Shown piece after piece: positions 10,850 through 22,753 of a stretch of DNA of 64,000 bases (positions are counted from its first letter, which is position 1; every line of letters begins with the position of its first letter). The stretch is from the NCBI GenBank assembly GCA_021527695.1, contig JAKFAO010000010.1, positions 248,001-312,000 on the forward strand, in the 5' to 3' direction. A program made the position numbers and the translations under genes. Source of the stretch: Naematelia aurantialba (lineage: Eukaryota > Basidiomycota > Tremellomycetes > Tremellales > Naemateliaceae). The notes under the pieces were generated by a model. It worked only from the letters and a program-made list of their open reading frames with translations. It was not told where the DNA came from and ran no database searches.

Positions 10850-11234
10850 CGTGACTGCCTGATCACGACGGGCCGCTCTGGAACATCATCATGGTTGTCC
10901 GCTCTAGAAGCATCATCATGCCTATTCTAGCTGTGCTGGGACAGTTCAGCGGAGACGGGTCGAAGTGTATTTGACAGTTGGTAAACCATAACGACGACTT
11001 GTATGATCAGTGTAACGATTTCACGGCCAAGCTGTATCGCATTGTAGACGATTGTATAGTATACATCTGAACACTTGTATGACTGCCGTCTACAACATGG
11101 TATCAACTGCTAAACTCCCCATATCCATGCCCTTACGACAGACACCAATAATCGCGAAGCAATGTGGCGTGGACAGCGAGGCGCTTTGAGCGGTATACGC
11201 GAGCCGCGGCGGACGGGCCTGGATCGAGTCACAA
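10850..11234. other. Convergent 3' spacer
   Basis: Between the stop codons of the 9311 gene and TAF10. Two similar CATCATCATG-containing units occur near 10885 and 10912. Nothing else is supportable. Confidence 0.5.
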
Positions 11235-12467
11235 TCAGAGATCTAGAGGGAAACATCAGTATCGCCGCACATCACGTCTCAAGCTGGGTGTTGATATCAA
11301 CGCACAGTAATCCGGCTTGCGGGCATTCACTCCGTGTTCGCCGAGTGCCAAGCTCAGGTCGTCCATTGTCAGCACGACTTTGTTACGGTCCTACAAATGA
11401 ATCACATCAGCCTGGGTATCTTCCTGCAGATGGAGAACGACAGTGCCTGACAAACGGGGTGTATGTTGTGGTGGGGTGGTAGAGGGAAGATGACGGTGAA
11501 GGGGGACATGGGACGGTGAGGGGAGGGAAGTCAGGGGGGAGAGAAAGAGGGAAGAGGGAAGAGGGAAGAGGGAAGAGGGAAGAGGGAAGAGGGAAGAGGG
11601 AAGAGGGAAGAGGGAAGAGGGAAGAGGGAAGAGGGAAGAGGGAAGAGGGAAGAGGGAAGAGGGAAGAGGGAAGAGGGAAGAGGAAGAGGGAAGAGGTAAA
11701 AGGGAAGAATCAAGGAAGAAAGACGAAATGACCCACTGCGCCAGCCGCGGGCCGTCCTCTGCCCGCCGTGGTACCATTCACACGCAGCTTTGCAAAATGG
11801 TACGCATCCCTCGCGAGATCCGAAACGAACTTCTGTGCAGAGAGCGACAGCAGCCGTTTCCTACCGACGTGATCAGCGATTCCTCATTTCCGGCTTATCA
11901 CCGCAGCTGACAATCTGGGATCGGAGCATTCAAAGCCTGCTCGTTGGAGATAGTACTCTGTGACTTCTTCTGGTATCTGCCTGGAGTTAGCGAGGCAACT
12001 GCGGACTGGCGATTGGAGATTTAAGAATTCAGCCAGTTGGAGGCGTTGGAGACAGTTGAAGGCTGCTGGAGGAAGCTTCAAGCTGAAAGGAAAGTGAAAC
12101 GGAAAAAACGCACCAACGGCTTGTATCCATCCAACATGACGAGAAATTCCGCGAGACTTCGATCCCTCCGCGCGAGCTCTTCTTCTCTCCGCTGCGCAAA
12201 CACCTGTATCATGTCTACGGCTGGCTCGACTGCTGGCTTGACATCCTCCTGTCCTCCGGCTGAACCTCCCTCGGCTGCTGGACGAGGCGGAGTAGACGGC
12301 CCAGCATCTCCGTTGGGCCGAGCATTGGCGCTCGCACTCGCATTGGCACTGGTACTGCCGGTGGCACCGCTGACAGCGCCGCCGTTATCGGTACCAGTAC
12401 CATTAGGAGCATTGGGTGCCAGCTCTGTAGGCGACGAACCCGCCAGTGTCGAGGATGGATTAGACAT
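11235..12467 (-). CDS. TAF10: TFIID/SAGA subunit TAF10
   Basis: Histone-fold TBP-associated factor shared by TFIID and SAGA. Five exons (12467-12114, 11976-11912, 11860-11737, 11390-11306, 11242-11235) give 211 aa. The N-terminal 90 residues are Ser/Ala/Pro-rich and disordered. The conserved fold reads RDRSLAEFLVMLDGYKPL, IPEEVTEYYLQRAGFECSD, KRLLSLSAQKFVSDLARDAY, then VVLTMDDLSLALGEHGVNAR and KPDYYL. The last coding exon is only 8 nt; reading through its intron would give an unconserved tail, so the spliced end is preferred. The ATG at 12467 is the first one in frame. Intron 3 (11391-11736) holds a long 7-bp array. Head-to-head with the CUE-CCCH-Smr gene. Confidence 0.93.
11547..11690. repeat. 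7-bp tandem array (GGGAAGA) in TAF10 intron 3
   Basis: About 20 uninterrupted copies of the heptamer GGGAAGA on the + strand, which is TCTTCCC on the TAF10 sense strand. Degenerate GGAAGAGG-type ends flank it. The array fills the middle of a 346-nt intron. Confidence 0.97.
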
Positions 12468-12763
12468 GGCGTCGGCAAGGGCCAAGAGGATGGTTGGCTG
12501 CACATGAAATAGCTCGTCCCTTGTTGGAAGAGACAGCGGAGTGAAGCGTGGTGACGACCGTGGGAAACCTGATGGCCCCCTTGTGTCCTCCGCTAGTCAC
12601 CCTCGGATCATGCACAAAAGCTCAGACCTAATTCTCCACAGCTCGCCAACCCAGCACACACTCGCTGCTTACCTCTACCCCCGAGTCTCCAGCACAAGAC
12701 CGATCGTGACAAGACCCGTCGTAGCGCTGATAGTGGGAATGCGTCCGCCGTGGGGCTCTTGAC
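12468..12763. promoter_or_regulatory. Shared divergent promoter, TAF10 / CUE-CCCH-Smr gene
   Basis: 296 bp separate the two start codons. No obvious TATA element. Confidence 0.45.
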
Positions 12764-15700
12764 ATGTCGAGCTCCAACGCCGTCACCGTCACGCCGTCGC
12801 CGCCGCCGCCGCCGCCACTCGCACTTCCACTCGGATCAATCAAAACCCACGACCAACACGGCCAAGGCGGGTCGTCGTCGGCCCAGATTGACATTCGTGA
12901 CTCCCCGGGACGGTCACCCACGCCCTCGGCGCCCACGCTTTCACTTTCCCCTTCTTCCCTCGACATCAACTTGCATTCAAAGTCAGATATCACTACCAGT
13001 ATTACCGTCGCCAGCACCAGTACCAGCACCAGTACCAGTACCAACAGCACCAGCAGCTCTGCCACCATGTACCAGTCTCCTCCTGGGTCACTGTCGACTT
13101 CGGTGCTCGCGACCCATCCGCACCTAGGCCACTACATCTTCAACCTCCTCAATAGCTTACAATCGAGCCCGCCCCGTCCAGGTAGTCAGCATCCCCTCAG
13201 CGTGTCATCTTCTGGCGGAAGCGACGGAAGCGATGACGATCCACCAGGACCAGGTGAAGGAGAAGACCAAGACCAAGACCAAGACAGCGAGTCGGGCGAG
13301 GACCATGAGCAAAAGACGCCAAAGAAGCGCGTCGTCAGTTCGGGATCACAGCGCTCGGCACTCGGTGTGCTGGACAAGGACGCTTTAGTTAGGAAAGTTG
13401 TAGATTTACTAGACAACGAAGAGGAAGACGCGGTCAAGGATCTCTTGAAACCTTTCATGGGCGATCTCGCCAAGGTGAGTCGCACAATCGGCGATCTGGG
13501 TCCAGCTAAAGGACACCAGGATGACATCCTGATGGACCAAGTTTGCCTCGACTGCATGCATAGGCGACGGGGTGAGTGTCTGACATCTCGAACTTCATAC
13601 GCGGCGCGCTTCAGAGCTTACGCGTGGGTCAGACGACGTCGAAGGGGTCCCATATGCGTCTCACCTTACGCCGAATCGCGCGCGTAGCTCTCCTGCGATC
13701 ACTTCACAACCTCTTCGACCGTACACGCCAACGCGCGTTCCCTCTTTCCGCGCGCGAACTCCCCTTGGCCGACCACAGTCGCCTTCACCTGCCTTATCAC
13801 CATACGGGACAGGCGGGTCGACGCCGACGTTGCCCCACGGTCCCTCGAGCCTCGGTCTCGCGTCCATCTCACCCAATATAACTCACAGTGCGCCGGGACC
13901 ATCCTCGACCTCGGGATCTCCTCTCGCCTCTCCGCATATGCTCAACGCCAAGGCCGTCGATTTCAGGCCATCCGCTCGTGTCGTGACTGCGACGCTCTCG
14001 GCCGTTCCCCCAGGGTTCTCACCCAGCGATCCATGGCGTGACCTCTCACCCGAACCACCTCGCACCGCCTCACCTTTCGCCAGTGGTAGACCCATCGGCA
14101 TGGCTCGAACCAATTCATCTAATCTTGCCATCGCCGCGCCGCTCTTCAGCGATCAGTCGAGCCCTTTCCATTCGCCCGTCGGCACACCACATCGAAGCAC
14201 CATCAAGATGCCAGACCCATTCGCATCGCCAGCTCTGCATGCGACCAAGCCGGGCCACCGCAGTATTGTTCCGGATGAAGACGATGACGACGAGTTCTCG
14301 CCGTTCGGCAAGGGTCTACCCAGGCAGCCCAATCTGGAGTCGAGTGCCCTCAACACTGATGCGAAACCTTTCGAACCGTTTGCAAACAATAACGCTGCGG
14401 GGATTCACTTTGGCTCGTCATCGACGTTGTCTTCAAGTATGCCTCTATCGGATTCGTCCTTCTCGGGCGATTCTGGGACAGCCGCGGATCCGACAGCTCA
14501 GGAGGATAGCAATGATTTTGGCGCTGGGATGACCCCGCTCGATGTTCTATGTTCTGTCTTCACCTCGATTCCGCGGTACGACCTGGAGGAAGCGCTCGCG
14601 CGCTCTGGATACGATTTCGAAAGTGCCATGGCGTTCCTAGTCTCGCAACATACCTTGCCACGTTCCGGAGCCTCGACACCACAGCGTGTCTCGTCTCCTC
14701 GCCCGATGTTCGGAGTCGGTTCACGCGGTCCTGTGCCGTTGGCTCACACTGGACCGCGGGAAGGATACTTTTTGCAAGGCGGAAGAAGCGTCAGCGGAAA
14801 TATGAGCCCTGGATGGGGAGTTGCCAATGGGGGCACAAGAAGTCCCGGTGGCCAGGCCACCCGAATGTGCAGATATTACCTTGCTGGAGAGTGCAGGCGA
14901 TCAGACTGCAGGTTCAGCCATGATCTCGATCGAGCGCTCTGTCGCTTCTGGTTGAGGGGACATTGTGCTAAAGGGCCCAATTGCGAGTGAGTCGTGACGT
15001 GACGTTCTTTCAGCTAATCAGACAAGATTCTTGCATCATCTACCAAACAACTTTGATCCAAGCGCTCTATCGAATGCCATAAGCCGTGTGCAGCTGGGTA
15101 CCGATGATTCAGCTCAAGCACCTGCGGGCGATTACGGCCCTCCCGACGAATTTCCCGACTTGCTGGCCGCACGTCTCGGGCGTGCGCCCCGCTTTGACCC
15201 AGCAAGGAATCGCTTCGCTAATGCAGTCAAACGAGCCCACCCAAGTCCAATCTCAATGCCCAGCGTGCAAATAACTGGTGCGCGCTTCTCGCCTGCGATC
15301 CAACAAGGTGCATATTCGCCGGGGCCTTCTGAGGCCCGGCCAGCCGCTCCAGCTGTACCCCGTGCCTCGTCGCGAATCAAGCTGCGCCCTCCGATGCTCG
15401 TACCGACCGTGCGCACCGGCCTATCCAGCAATGATCAGTACCTGGCTGCGCGAGCCACTGCTATCCGACTAGGCCATGCCCGTAATGCGTGCCTGGCGCG
15501 TGCTGCGGATGCATTCCGCCGCGGAGATGGTGCGGCTGCGAAACGGTTCTCTCGCGAGGGCAAGTCGCTGAACGAGCGTATGCTGAACGAAGGGGCCGAA
15601 GCTGCTCAGGCACTGGTACGCGATCGACGGGCGGAACTGCAGACGGCCGTGCGAGAGCGCGATGTGAACTGGAGCGACGACCCTGCCGACCGGTCCCAGC

Positions 15701-16059
15701 GCGGCCGGGACTGTGCGGGCGGCCTCGGCGTCGTGCTTGGCGTCGCGTCAAAGAGCGTACCAGGCGGCGACCGTCTCTCAGCGGACGAACGTACCGAATG
15801 CCTGATCGACCTGCATACGCTGCACGGGCAGGAGGGGTCGGACATTCTCGGCCAGTTCCTTGCCGAGCTGGAGAGAGAGCATTATCGCGGTTTGGCATAT
15901 GTCCTCGTGGGCGAGGAGAAGCATGTGGCGTCCCAGGACCCACTGAGAGGCGCGTCCAAAGTCCGATTAGCGACGAGCGTGAAGAATAGCCTGGCGGAGT
16001 GGGGGTACGCGTGGAGCGAGAGCGGCGGAACGATCTGTGTCGATCCGTGTCGCTTCTGA
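12764..16059 (+). CDS. CUE, tandem CCCH zinc finger, DUF1771 and Smr domain protein
   Basis: Probable RNA-binding nuclease or adaptor of the kind linked to mRNA quality control; yeast Cue2 combines CUE and Smr domains. Four exons (12764-13474, 13520-13571, 13615-14986, 15027-16059) give 1055 aa. The order is as follows: a Pro/Ser-rich and acidic N-terminus; a helix around DKDALVRKVVDLLDNEEEDA; a CUE-like segment, TPLDVLCSVFTSIPRYDLEE (about 559-600); and two CCCH fingers, CRYYLAGEC..C..H and CRFWLRGHC..C..H (about 672-715). DUF1771 follows (YLAARATAIRLGHARNAC, about 849-900), then Smr (about 969-1055) with the conserved IDLH and a second motif read as VGEEKH. Introns 1 and 2 are only 45 and 43 nt. 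No ribosome-stalling role can be shown from sequence alone. Confidence 0.85.
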
Positions 16060-16935
16060 TCCCAAGGCTCTGTTCCGGCTCTACCTCTGTTCCAGATCTA
16101 CGGTTCCTCGATTCTTACTGCGGTGAGTGCGCTTTGATAACTCTCGCGCTTTGATACTCTCGCATTGTCGTCGTCGCTGTCGAGGTGGTTGTAAAAATGT
16201 GGAAGTGTGAAAGTGTGGAAGTGTGATAGTCTGGAGGCGTGAGAGTGTGGCTGTACTGACATGGCGTAGACACTGAATTTCCGGCTCAACTTTTCAGGTC
16301 GTGCCTAAGCACCGCCTGTATACCCTCGATATGTTCGCCGTCATACAAGCCACGGCCAGCTTGCCAAATTATCAAGAGACACCATCCCAAGCCAAATCTT
16401 CCCTCCCACGTCGAAACGTCCCCTCTGAGGCGAAACCTCCTATCAGTGGAAAAGTCCTTGCAGACGAAGACCGCGCCCAAAGTCATCTCTCTCTGCGACC
16501 CCACCGCCACACCAATCTCCAAGCCATTACATCACCCTCACCATATATGTTGATATCTCCCATTCCCCCGTCCGCAATAGCAAGCATGTCGAGTTTGAAG
16601 TAGTGTTTCATCGCGTTCCTTTGTTGGTAGCAGCAGTAGTAGTACGAGAAGCGAGTAGAAAACAAGAAAGTAATACGAGAGAACATAAAGAGTAATACGA
16701 GATGAAGCTGTTCAACCACCACCACAGGACCGCAGAAGACGGAATCAAATCTCCAGGGTTATCATCGCCACCCGGGGCCGCGTTTGGTTTACCAACAGCG
16801 GTACAAGCGCTACAGAACCTCACCGCTTTGCATCCCACTTGCTTCGTCGCTCTCTTGACGGTCTGTCGTGCATAGTCGATCAGCAGGAGCAGCAGCACAG
16901 CAGTCGAGCCGGTATCATCGTATCTCGCATCGGCA
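16060..16935. other. Intergenic region upstream of HSE1
   Basis: Holds the 3' UTR of the Smr gene and the HSE1 promoter. Repeated GTGGAAGTGTGAAAGTGTGG-like units lie at about 16195-16255. An AT-richer stretch with TAGTAGTAGTACGAGA lies at about 16625-16710. No supported gene. Confidence 0.5.
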
Positions 16936-19858
16936 ATGTTCGCATCAACAGCGAATCCCTACGATGAAATCATCAGTACGTGCCGAGCGCTTTTCGTCTT
17001 GCAGCACAGCATGGCTCCTGGTCCTGCCGTGGGAGCCCTACGCCTCCATGTTCTGACATCGTGGAAATGGGACATTGTATGGGTATACCCTCTGTGGCTT
17101 ATGGCTCATGGATCGTGGATTGGGGATTGGGGATTGGTGATTGGGGATGGGGGAAGGAACGCGGACGGCGGATGGGGATAGGGGATGGAGGGTGGATTGG
17201 TGATCATGGCTGGACGAGTCGTGTGCTAATGCCCTACCTAGTCAAAGCGACAGACGAGAACCTCGCATCAGAGGATTGGGCGTTGAATATCGAGGTGTGC
17301 GATAAAGTGTCTGGCGAAGGGCAGACTGGGTGAGTTTCTCGATTATGCTGTCGATTCTTCTATCCCTGCCCCTTCCTCTCCTCGCACCCTTTCCCTCTCC
17401 CGTCTTCGCTACTCCATCATCTCTCGAGCCATCTCGACGTTCCAACCACTTCACTCAGCCGTTGCGTCGTGGAAGGACAAGTATATCCGACTCCCTAGCT
17501 CCCATCTGATTGCAAAGGACCGCGCTGCGGCTGAGATGCTTGCACCGCCGAGTGGCCTTCCCGCCCTATCATCTGGAAACCGCATTGAATGGCGCTGATG
17601 CCGACGCTGTGCTAGTGCCCGGAACGCCATCGGGGCGCTGCAGAAGCGGCTTAGCCATCGGAATCCGAACGTACAGCTCTACGCTCTTGAGGTGAGTGTC
17701 TCTTGTCGCGGTATCCCGGTGCTCTGCGAGATATAGTTGGCGCTGATCCCTCCGTTCCAGCTCGCCAATACCCTCGCGCAGAACTGCGGGAAGCCTTTGC
17801 TGGAGGAATTGAGCTCGAGGGGCTGGACTGCTGCACTGGACAGGCTAGTCAACGATCGGGTCCGTCCCCCCTTCCGAAGCTGGGGATCCCAAACCAGATT
17901 CCCGGTGGTGATCCAAGCAGAAACAGTCGCTAACGGATGATGCAGACAACGGCAGCGCCGGTCAAAACAAAGGCACTGGGGTACATCAAGTCGTGGGCCA
18001 AGCAGTTCGAGGACATCGGCGACCCGAATCTTGGCATCATGGGGGAGCTGTACGACCAATTGCGCGCAAAGAGTAAGTCGTCATCAGAGCATCTAGCATG
18101 GCGTAGTAGGCTGATCGCCACGGTCAGACTTTGTCTTTGATGAGCCGGAACCTGTGCCGGAAAATACCGTGGGTCGAGCGCTTGAGGCGCCCAGCGGCTG
18201 ACCGACACTCTTAGGCGGATGCCCGTCGAAGGCAGGAGGAGGAGGAACTTCAGCGTGTTCTAGAGCTCTCAAAGCAGGACAAGGGCGGTCGCGCTGGCTA
18301 CCAAAGCTATCAGTCGCAGGGCCCATCGGCCTCGTCGTCATCGCAGCAGCAGCCATACGTCCCCCCCGCTCAGTCTCAGGCAGCTCACCAGCCAACCTAT
18401 GCGCTCCCTGCACCGATTGTCGAGCCTGAACAACCCCTCGATATTAATACTGCGACCCGCGTGCGAGCGCTGTACACGTTCACTTCTGCCGAGATAGGAG
18501 AACTCAACTTTGAGCGGGGTGACATTATCAAGGTCTTGGACCGAGGGTTCAAGGAGTGGTGGAGAGGTGCTTGCAATGGCAATGTCGGGGTGAGTCGAGT
18601 CAAAGGCATCGTTAGACGGTGTCCACAACTTGACGTCGTCACAGATATTCCCAGTCACCTACGTAGAACCGTTACCTGAGCAGACGGCGAGGGAGCTGCA
18701 AGAGGAGGCACAGCAGGAAGCTAGGATATTTGCATCCCTGGGTGAGCCATCTGGACACGGCATTGCAGATTGGCGAGCCGTTCTGACACCCGCCATCAGG
18801 GCTGGTGGACCAGCTGTTGCAGACGCTGAAATCTATCGATCCATCCCGTGGGGATCGGCTTGATGATCGCCCAGAGATAGAGCAGATGTATCAGGAGAGC
18901 GTGGCTCTTCAGGGAGAAATCAATGCCTTGATCAAGAAGTACTCGGATCAGAAAGCGGAGCTGGATCATATGAATGCCAACTTTTTGAGGGCGATGAGGC
19001 AATATGAGGAGCTGCGCCAACCCCCCCAACAGGGTGAGTCCCCGACTTGGCCTCACCCATCACCACGTACCCATTGACCAGGCGAATCGTGCATGACCAC
19101 ACGTCCGCATTATCCACCCTGCCAGGGGTCGTTCGACCTTGAACTGTATTGACTCCCATATAGCGTACGGATATGCCCCTCAGCCCGATCCATACGCTGC
19201 GGCACACCAGCCTTATCCCCCTCAGCCACAACAGTCGCTGCCCAACGGCTACCCTGCGCAAGCGCAGGCGCAAGCGCAATATGCGCCGCCACACGCCCAC
19301 AGCCCTTCTGTCCAGCAACTGCCACACGAGGCCTTCCCGCTTCCCCGCCCCGCTCAGCCAGGCCAACAGGTGCAGGTCCAGCCGGAAAACCAGCCCGGCG
19401 GCTTCTACACGCACGACCAACACCAAAGCTCGCGGGTCAGCCTACAGCGAGCGCCGTCTGGGGCGCCGGGGTTCCCGCCACAAAGCCCACCTCGCCAGGC
19501 TACCCAGCCCGGCGCGGCAGGCATCGGAGCGGGCGCAGACGCCGAGGCCGAGCACAAGGCGGCTTGGGACGCGTATTATGCTGCCCAAGCACAGGCGGCG
19601 CAGCAATCCCAGAGCCAGGGCCAGGCGCCGCAGTACGCCGCGCAGATACAGGGACAGGGCGGGGTGCCGGTACCGGCGCAGGTGCAGCTGCAGGGACACG
19701 GGCAGGACGCGTCAGGTGTTCAACAGCATCCACAGCAACAGCCGTACGGCGCGTCGCCGTATCCTGCCCAGCCGTATCAACCGCCCCAGCAGTACGGTGC
19801 CCCTCCCGTGGACGCGGTGGTGAATGGGCTAGGCAGGATGTCTGTGCAGGGTCAGTAG
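16936..19858 (+). CDS. HSE1: ESCRT-0 subunit Hse1 (VHS-UIM-SH3)
   Basis: Hse1 (STAM homologue) pairs with Vps27 on endosomes to capture ubiquitinated cargo for multivesicular-body sorting. Ten exons (16936-16975, 17242-17329, 17616-17691, 17761-17859, 17946-18072, 18128-18168, 18215-18589, 18645-18741, 18800-19033, 19164-19858) give 623 aa. The VHS domain (about 1-143) reads KATDENLASEDWALNIEVCD, KRLSHRNPNVQLYALE, LANTLAQNCG. A UIM follows (EEEELQRVLELSKQD, about 163-180), then SH3 from about 240 (VRALYTFTSAEIGELNFERG, WWRGACNGNVGIFPVTYVEP) and the coiled GAT-like core (LLQTLKSIDPSR, MYQESVALQGEINALIKKY). The C-terminus is long and rich in Gln, Pro and Ala. The first two introns are long (266 and 286 nt). 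The start opens with MFASTANPYDEI, as in relatives. Confidence 0.95.
17105..17200. repeat. GGGATTGG-type G-rich repeats in HSE1 intron 1
   Basis: GGATTGGGGATTGGTGATTGG-like units recur, giving several G4 runs on the sense strand inside the first intron (16976-17241). Confidence 0.75.
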
Positions 19859-20133
19859 ATGAAGTCATGTATGATTCTGCTCTGGCTCTTGAGGTTTACG
19901 TCCCCGCTGGCTGGCAACAGATCTCGACGAGGCATTGAGCCAGCAGCCAAGGAGGCGCGAGTGGGTGTTTGGTATGGGGGCAACGCTGTGTCGTGCGGGA
20001 CATGCAGCTCTGGACTCTGGACTGCTGGCAATGGCTATGGCTATGGTAATGCCAATGGCAGTGCCAATGACAATGACAATAAGAATGACAATGGCGGATG
20101 CTTCAGGCGGATGCATCAGACTGTACAGTCGCA
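19859..20133. other. Convergent 3' spacer with AATGNC hexamer repeats
   Basis: Between the HSE1 and NSE3 stop codons. AATGCCAATGGCAGTGCCAA-type hexamers run from about 20028 to 20095. They give open frames, but there is no sign of a real gene. Confidence 0.55.
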
Positions 20134-22054
20134 TCACACCGTCCCTGTCAGCGGACCCCCCGCAGCCTTCTCGACATTATCCATCACCTTTGCCCGTTTC
20201 TTCCGCCTTGCCACGGCGTTGTCTGCTGATCCCGATCGCGCAGACACCGCATTGGCTCTCCTCCCTATCCCACCAGCGTTGCCCCTAGCGTCACCATTCC
20301 CGTGCCTCCGGTCTCGCTGTGGCAGGGTGACTCGGTCTTCGGCTTCGTCATCTTCGCCTTCGCCTTCGTCTGGCGAGTCGTCGTCGCGCTCGCTCTCGAG
20401 GAATCTGTCACTCTGTCAGCGAACACTTAGTCTCACGTAGCTAGCACGAGTGACGTGTGCGCTAGTGATATACCGCTGCACACTGCACTGTCTGTAGCAG
20501 ATGACACTGCAGACAGATCGTTCTGCAGACCAATGATCCTGCCGACAACGCTGCCCACGCTGCGGCAGACAATGACACACGACACACGATGCAGACAGGC
20601 GAGACGACTCACATCCTGGCGATAAACTCCGCTGCTGCCTTTTCTGAAAACTCTGCATCGCGGCTGCCCCATCTCCACGACACCTTGTCGGCATCCCGAT
20701 CTCGGGTACCCGGTACCGCCGTCTTTACTTTCTCGAGGTAATTCTGCCGCGCAAGGAGGTCCAGGTACTTGTCGAGATCTATTGGCGGGTCCCGAGCATC
20801 GGGCGAGGTATAGGGCAGGACTGTTTTGCGGTCTAGGTTCAGCCGACGAAGGAGGGCATGCAAGACGTCTGCGTTCATGATCAGCTGACTGGTCTGTTCG
20901 GCTCTTGAGCGTAAGCGATGGAGGTGGAGCGGCGTATCGGAATAATCGTCAGGAGGCGGACGGAGACTGGCTTTGGGAGTATGACAGTCGGTTTGGGAGT
21001 GTAGAGATCGGGAGTCTGGGGTCTTCAGAGGTGTTTGCGAACTGACCATCATCGATGGACCGGCCATAGCACAGCACCAGCGACAAGATGACAGCACGTA
21101 TGCCCATCATAGCGATGTGTCCCGAAGGCGTGCCGTCTCCCTTCTCCCACTGCAGCAGCGCACCAGCATCGACCGGCTCATCGGCGTCGTCGGGGGATGA
21201 AGCCGAGGACGATGGCATGGGGAGCGCGCGCGGTTGACTCATCTCTGCGACGATCTCGCGGGGCAAAATAGAGCGGAGGATATACGTCTTGGATCCCGGC
21301 GCTGCTTCAAGTCAGCCCAGCAGTATGTATACCACTCCGACAATTATACCACCCCGACTCTATAGCAAGGACATGCGACTGGGTGCAGGAATTGCCACGC
21401 ACGTCGTTTGGACCTGCCTCCAGCTCCGGCTGCGGGCCCAGCTGTGGCGCCAGCCACATCGACATCGTCTTCGTCCTCCACATCGGCGGCATCTTCGTCT
21501 CTAGCCCTTCCCTTGCCCTTGCCGCGTTGAGTTTGCGTCTGTGTCTCTGCTGCCTCCGTCCCGTCCGCCTGATGGGCACTCCTCTTCGGCAGCTCGTACA
21601 ACTCCATCCCGAACGTCGATTTGAGCACCTCCTGCGCCGCCTCGAGAACCGCATTGAACGCCCGGCCTTCACTCGGCATCACTACGTTCGCCCCGCGTCA
21701 GCCGTCTGTCATTGCCCACCGACATGTGCCGCTCACCTTGCTTGACGATCTCGGCGCGGGACAGCGCACGGCGCTTGTACTCGAAGAACAGAGCCAGTCG
21801 GACAAGTTGAGAGGCGCGGTGCCTCGTTTCCTTACATCGTAGTGAGCTAGTGCAGTCTCAGAGAAGAGCTCGACCGAGCTCACACTATCCCTTGCTGTCC
21901 CGACATTGCCGTGCTGGCGAGCGGTCGATGCTTCTCCATCGGATCCTGCGCTGGCATCATGAGAGACTTGATCGTCGGGCGTGGGATGCCGGCGTTGCTG
22001 CTGGGCCTGCGTGTGACGTTGCGAGGCGCCGTTCGCACTTCTTCTCGGCGCCAT
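20134..22054 (-). CDS. NSE3: Smc5/6 complex subunit Nse3 (MAGE domain)
   Basis: MAGE-family winged-helix subunit that, with Nse1 and Nse4, forms the head-proximal subcomplex of Smc5/6 in DNA repair and chromosome segregation. Six exons (22054-21884, 21830-21737, 21681-21403, 21301-21047, 20868-20613, 20404-20134) give 441 aa. MAGE signatures are QLVRLALFFEYKRRALSRAE, FNAVLEAAQEVLKSTFGMEL, SKTYILRSILPREIV, GIRAVILSLVLCYGRSIDD, DVLHALLRRLNL and LDLLARQNYLEKVK, ending in WRWGSRDAEFSEKAAAEF. An acidic Asp/Glu-rich loop sits near residue 165 and an acidic then basic tail fills the last 90 residues. Two acceptors for exon 6 are possible; the one giving the acidic frame is preferred. Head-to-head with mS41. 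Confidence 0.9.
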
Positions 22055-22291
22055 AACCGTTCTCACTCGAGGGACAGTGACCTTTGCGGTCCCAGTTTGT
22101 AGGCTCGATGATTGACGAGGAAACGACAGCAAAGTCATTTCTCGACGCGTCTCTTGATGCCGACAGTTAGTCAAAGTCTCCCACGGTAGATTCAGCATCA
22201 CCCTCCCTGTCAGAGACCAAAAGTCTGCTCGAATCACCCAGCAGGACTGAAGAGTGTCTACCATTAACGACGGCGGGGCACACTAGGCGAC

Positions 22292-22753
22292 ATGATGCTC
22301 TCACTACGGGCCTCCTGCTCCCGGATAGGCAGTCATCTACGCCCTTTCTCCACCTCCTCTCTGCGCCTGATGAAAGCCGATCTGAAACCTTCACGTACGT
22401 CCCCCGTCAAATTCTGCCAGAGTAGAACAGAAAGTCCAAGACTGACTGTATGCTTGTGCACTTCAGCGGAGGCGCCGACACCGATAGATTTGCTAGCTAA
22501 AATCGGCCGGAATGCGGACAAGAGACTGCAGAGTCACGCTGAGAGCTGGGCGAGTTTGAATGAGGTTTGGAAGGCGGGCGGGGCGGCCATGGAGGAGGCT
22601 GGGTTGCAGTCGAAGGAGCGGAGGTGAGTCGGATACGTCTGCTGGTCCACGCTGCCGGCGCTGGAAATATGTAGCCATCACATGCTGACCAAACGTAGGT
22701 ATATCGTAGGTCATCCATTTCCTCGGTTCCAATTCCTTTCCTCCGTCCCGTAG
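22292..22753 (+). CDS. FYV4: Mitochondrial small-subunit ribosomal protein mS41 (Fyv4, IGR motif)
   Basis: Small mitoribosomal protein defined by the IGR motif. Three exons (22292-22394, 22467-22623, 22699-22753) give 104 aa. Residues 1-30 (LRASCSRIGSHLRPFSTSSL) look like a mitochondrial targeting presequence, with Arg and Ser but no acidic residues. The core reads TPIDLLAKIGRNADKRLQSH, ESWASLNEVW and AGLQSKERRYIVGH, which is the IGR-domain pattern. Two adjacent ATGs open the gene; either could be used. The gene is compact and head-to-head with NSE3, with 237 bp between ATGs. Confidence 0.88.

Noticed and set aside
11516..11731. Arg/Glu/Gly repeat protein (GKREEGR units)
   Set aside because: Artefact of the GGGAAGA array in the TAF10 intron.
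19859..20440. 193-codon + strand frame after HSE1
   Set aside because: Its Asn/Gly/Asp part is an AATGNC repeat and its end is antisense to the acidic tail of NSE3.
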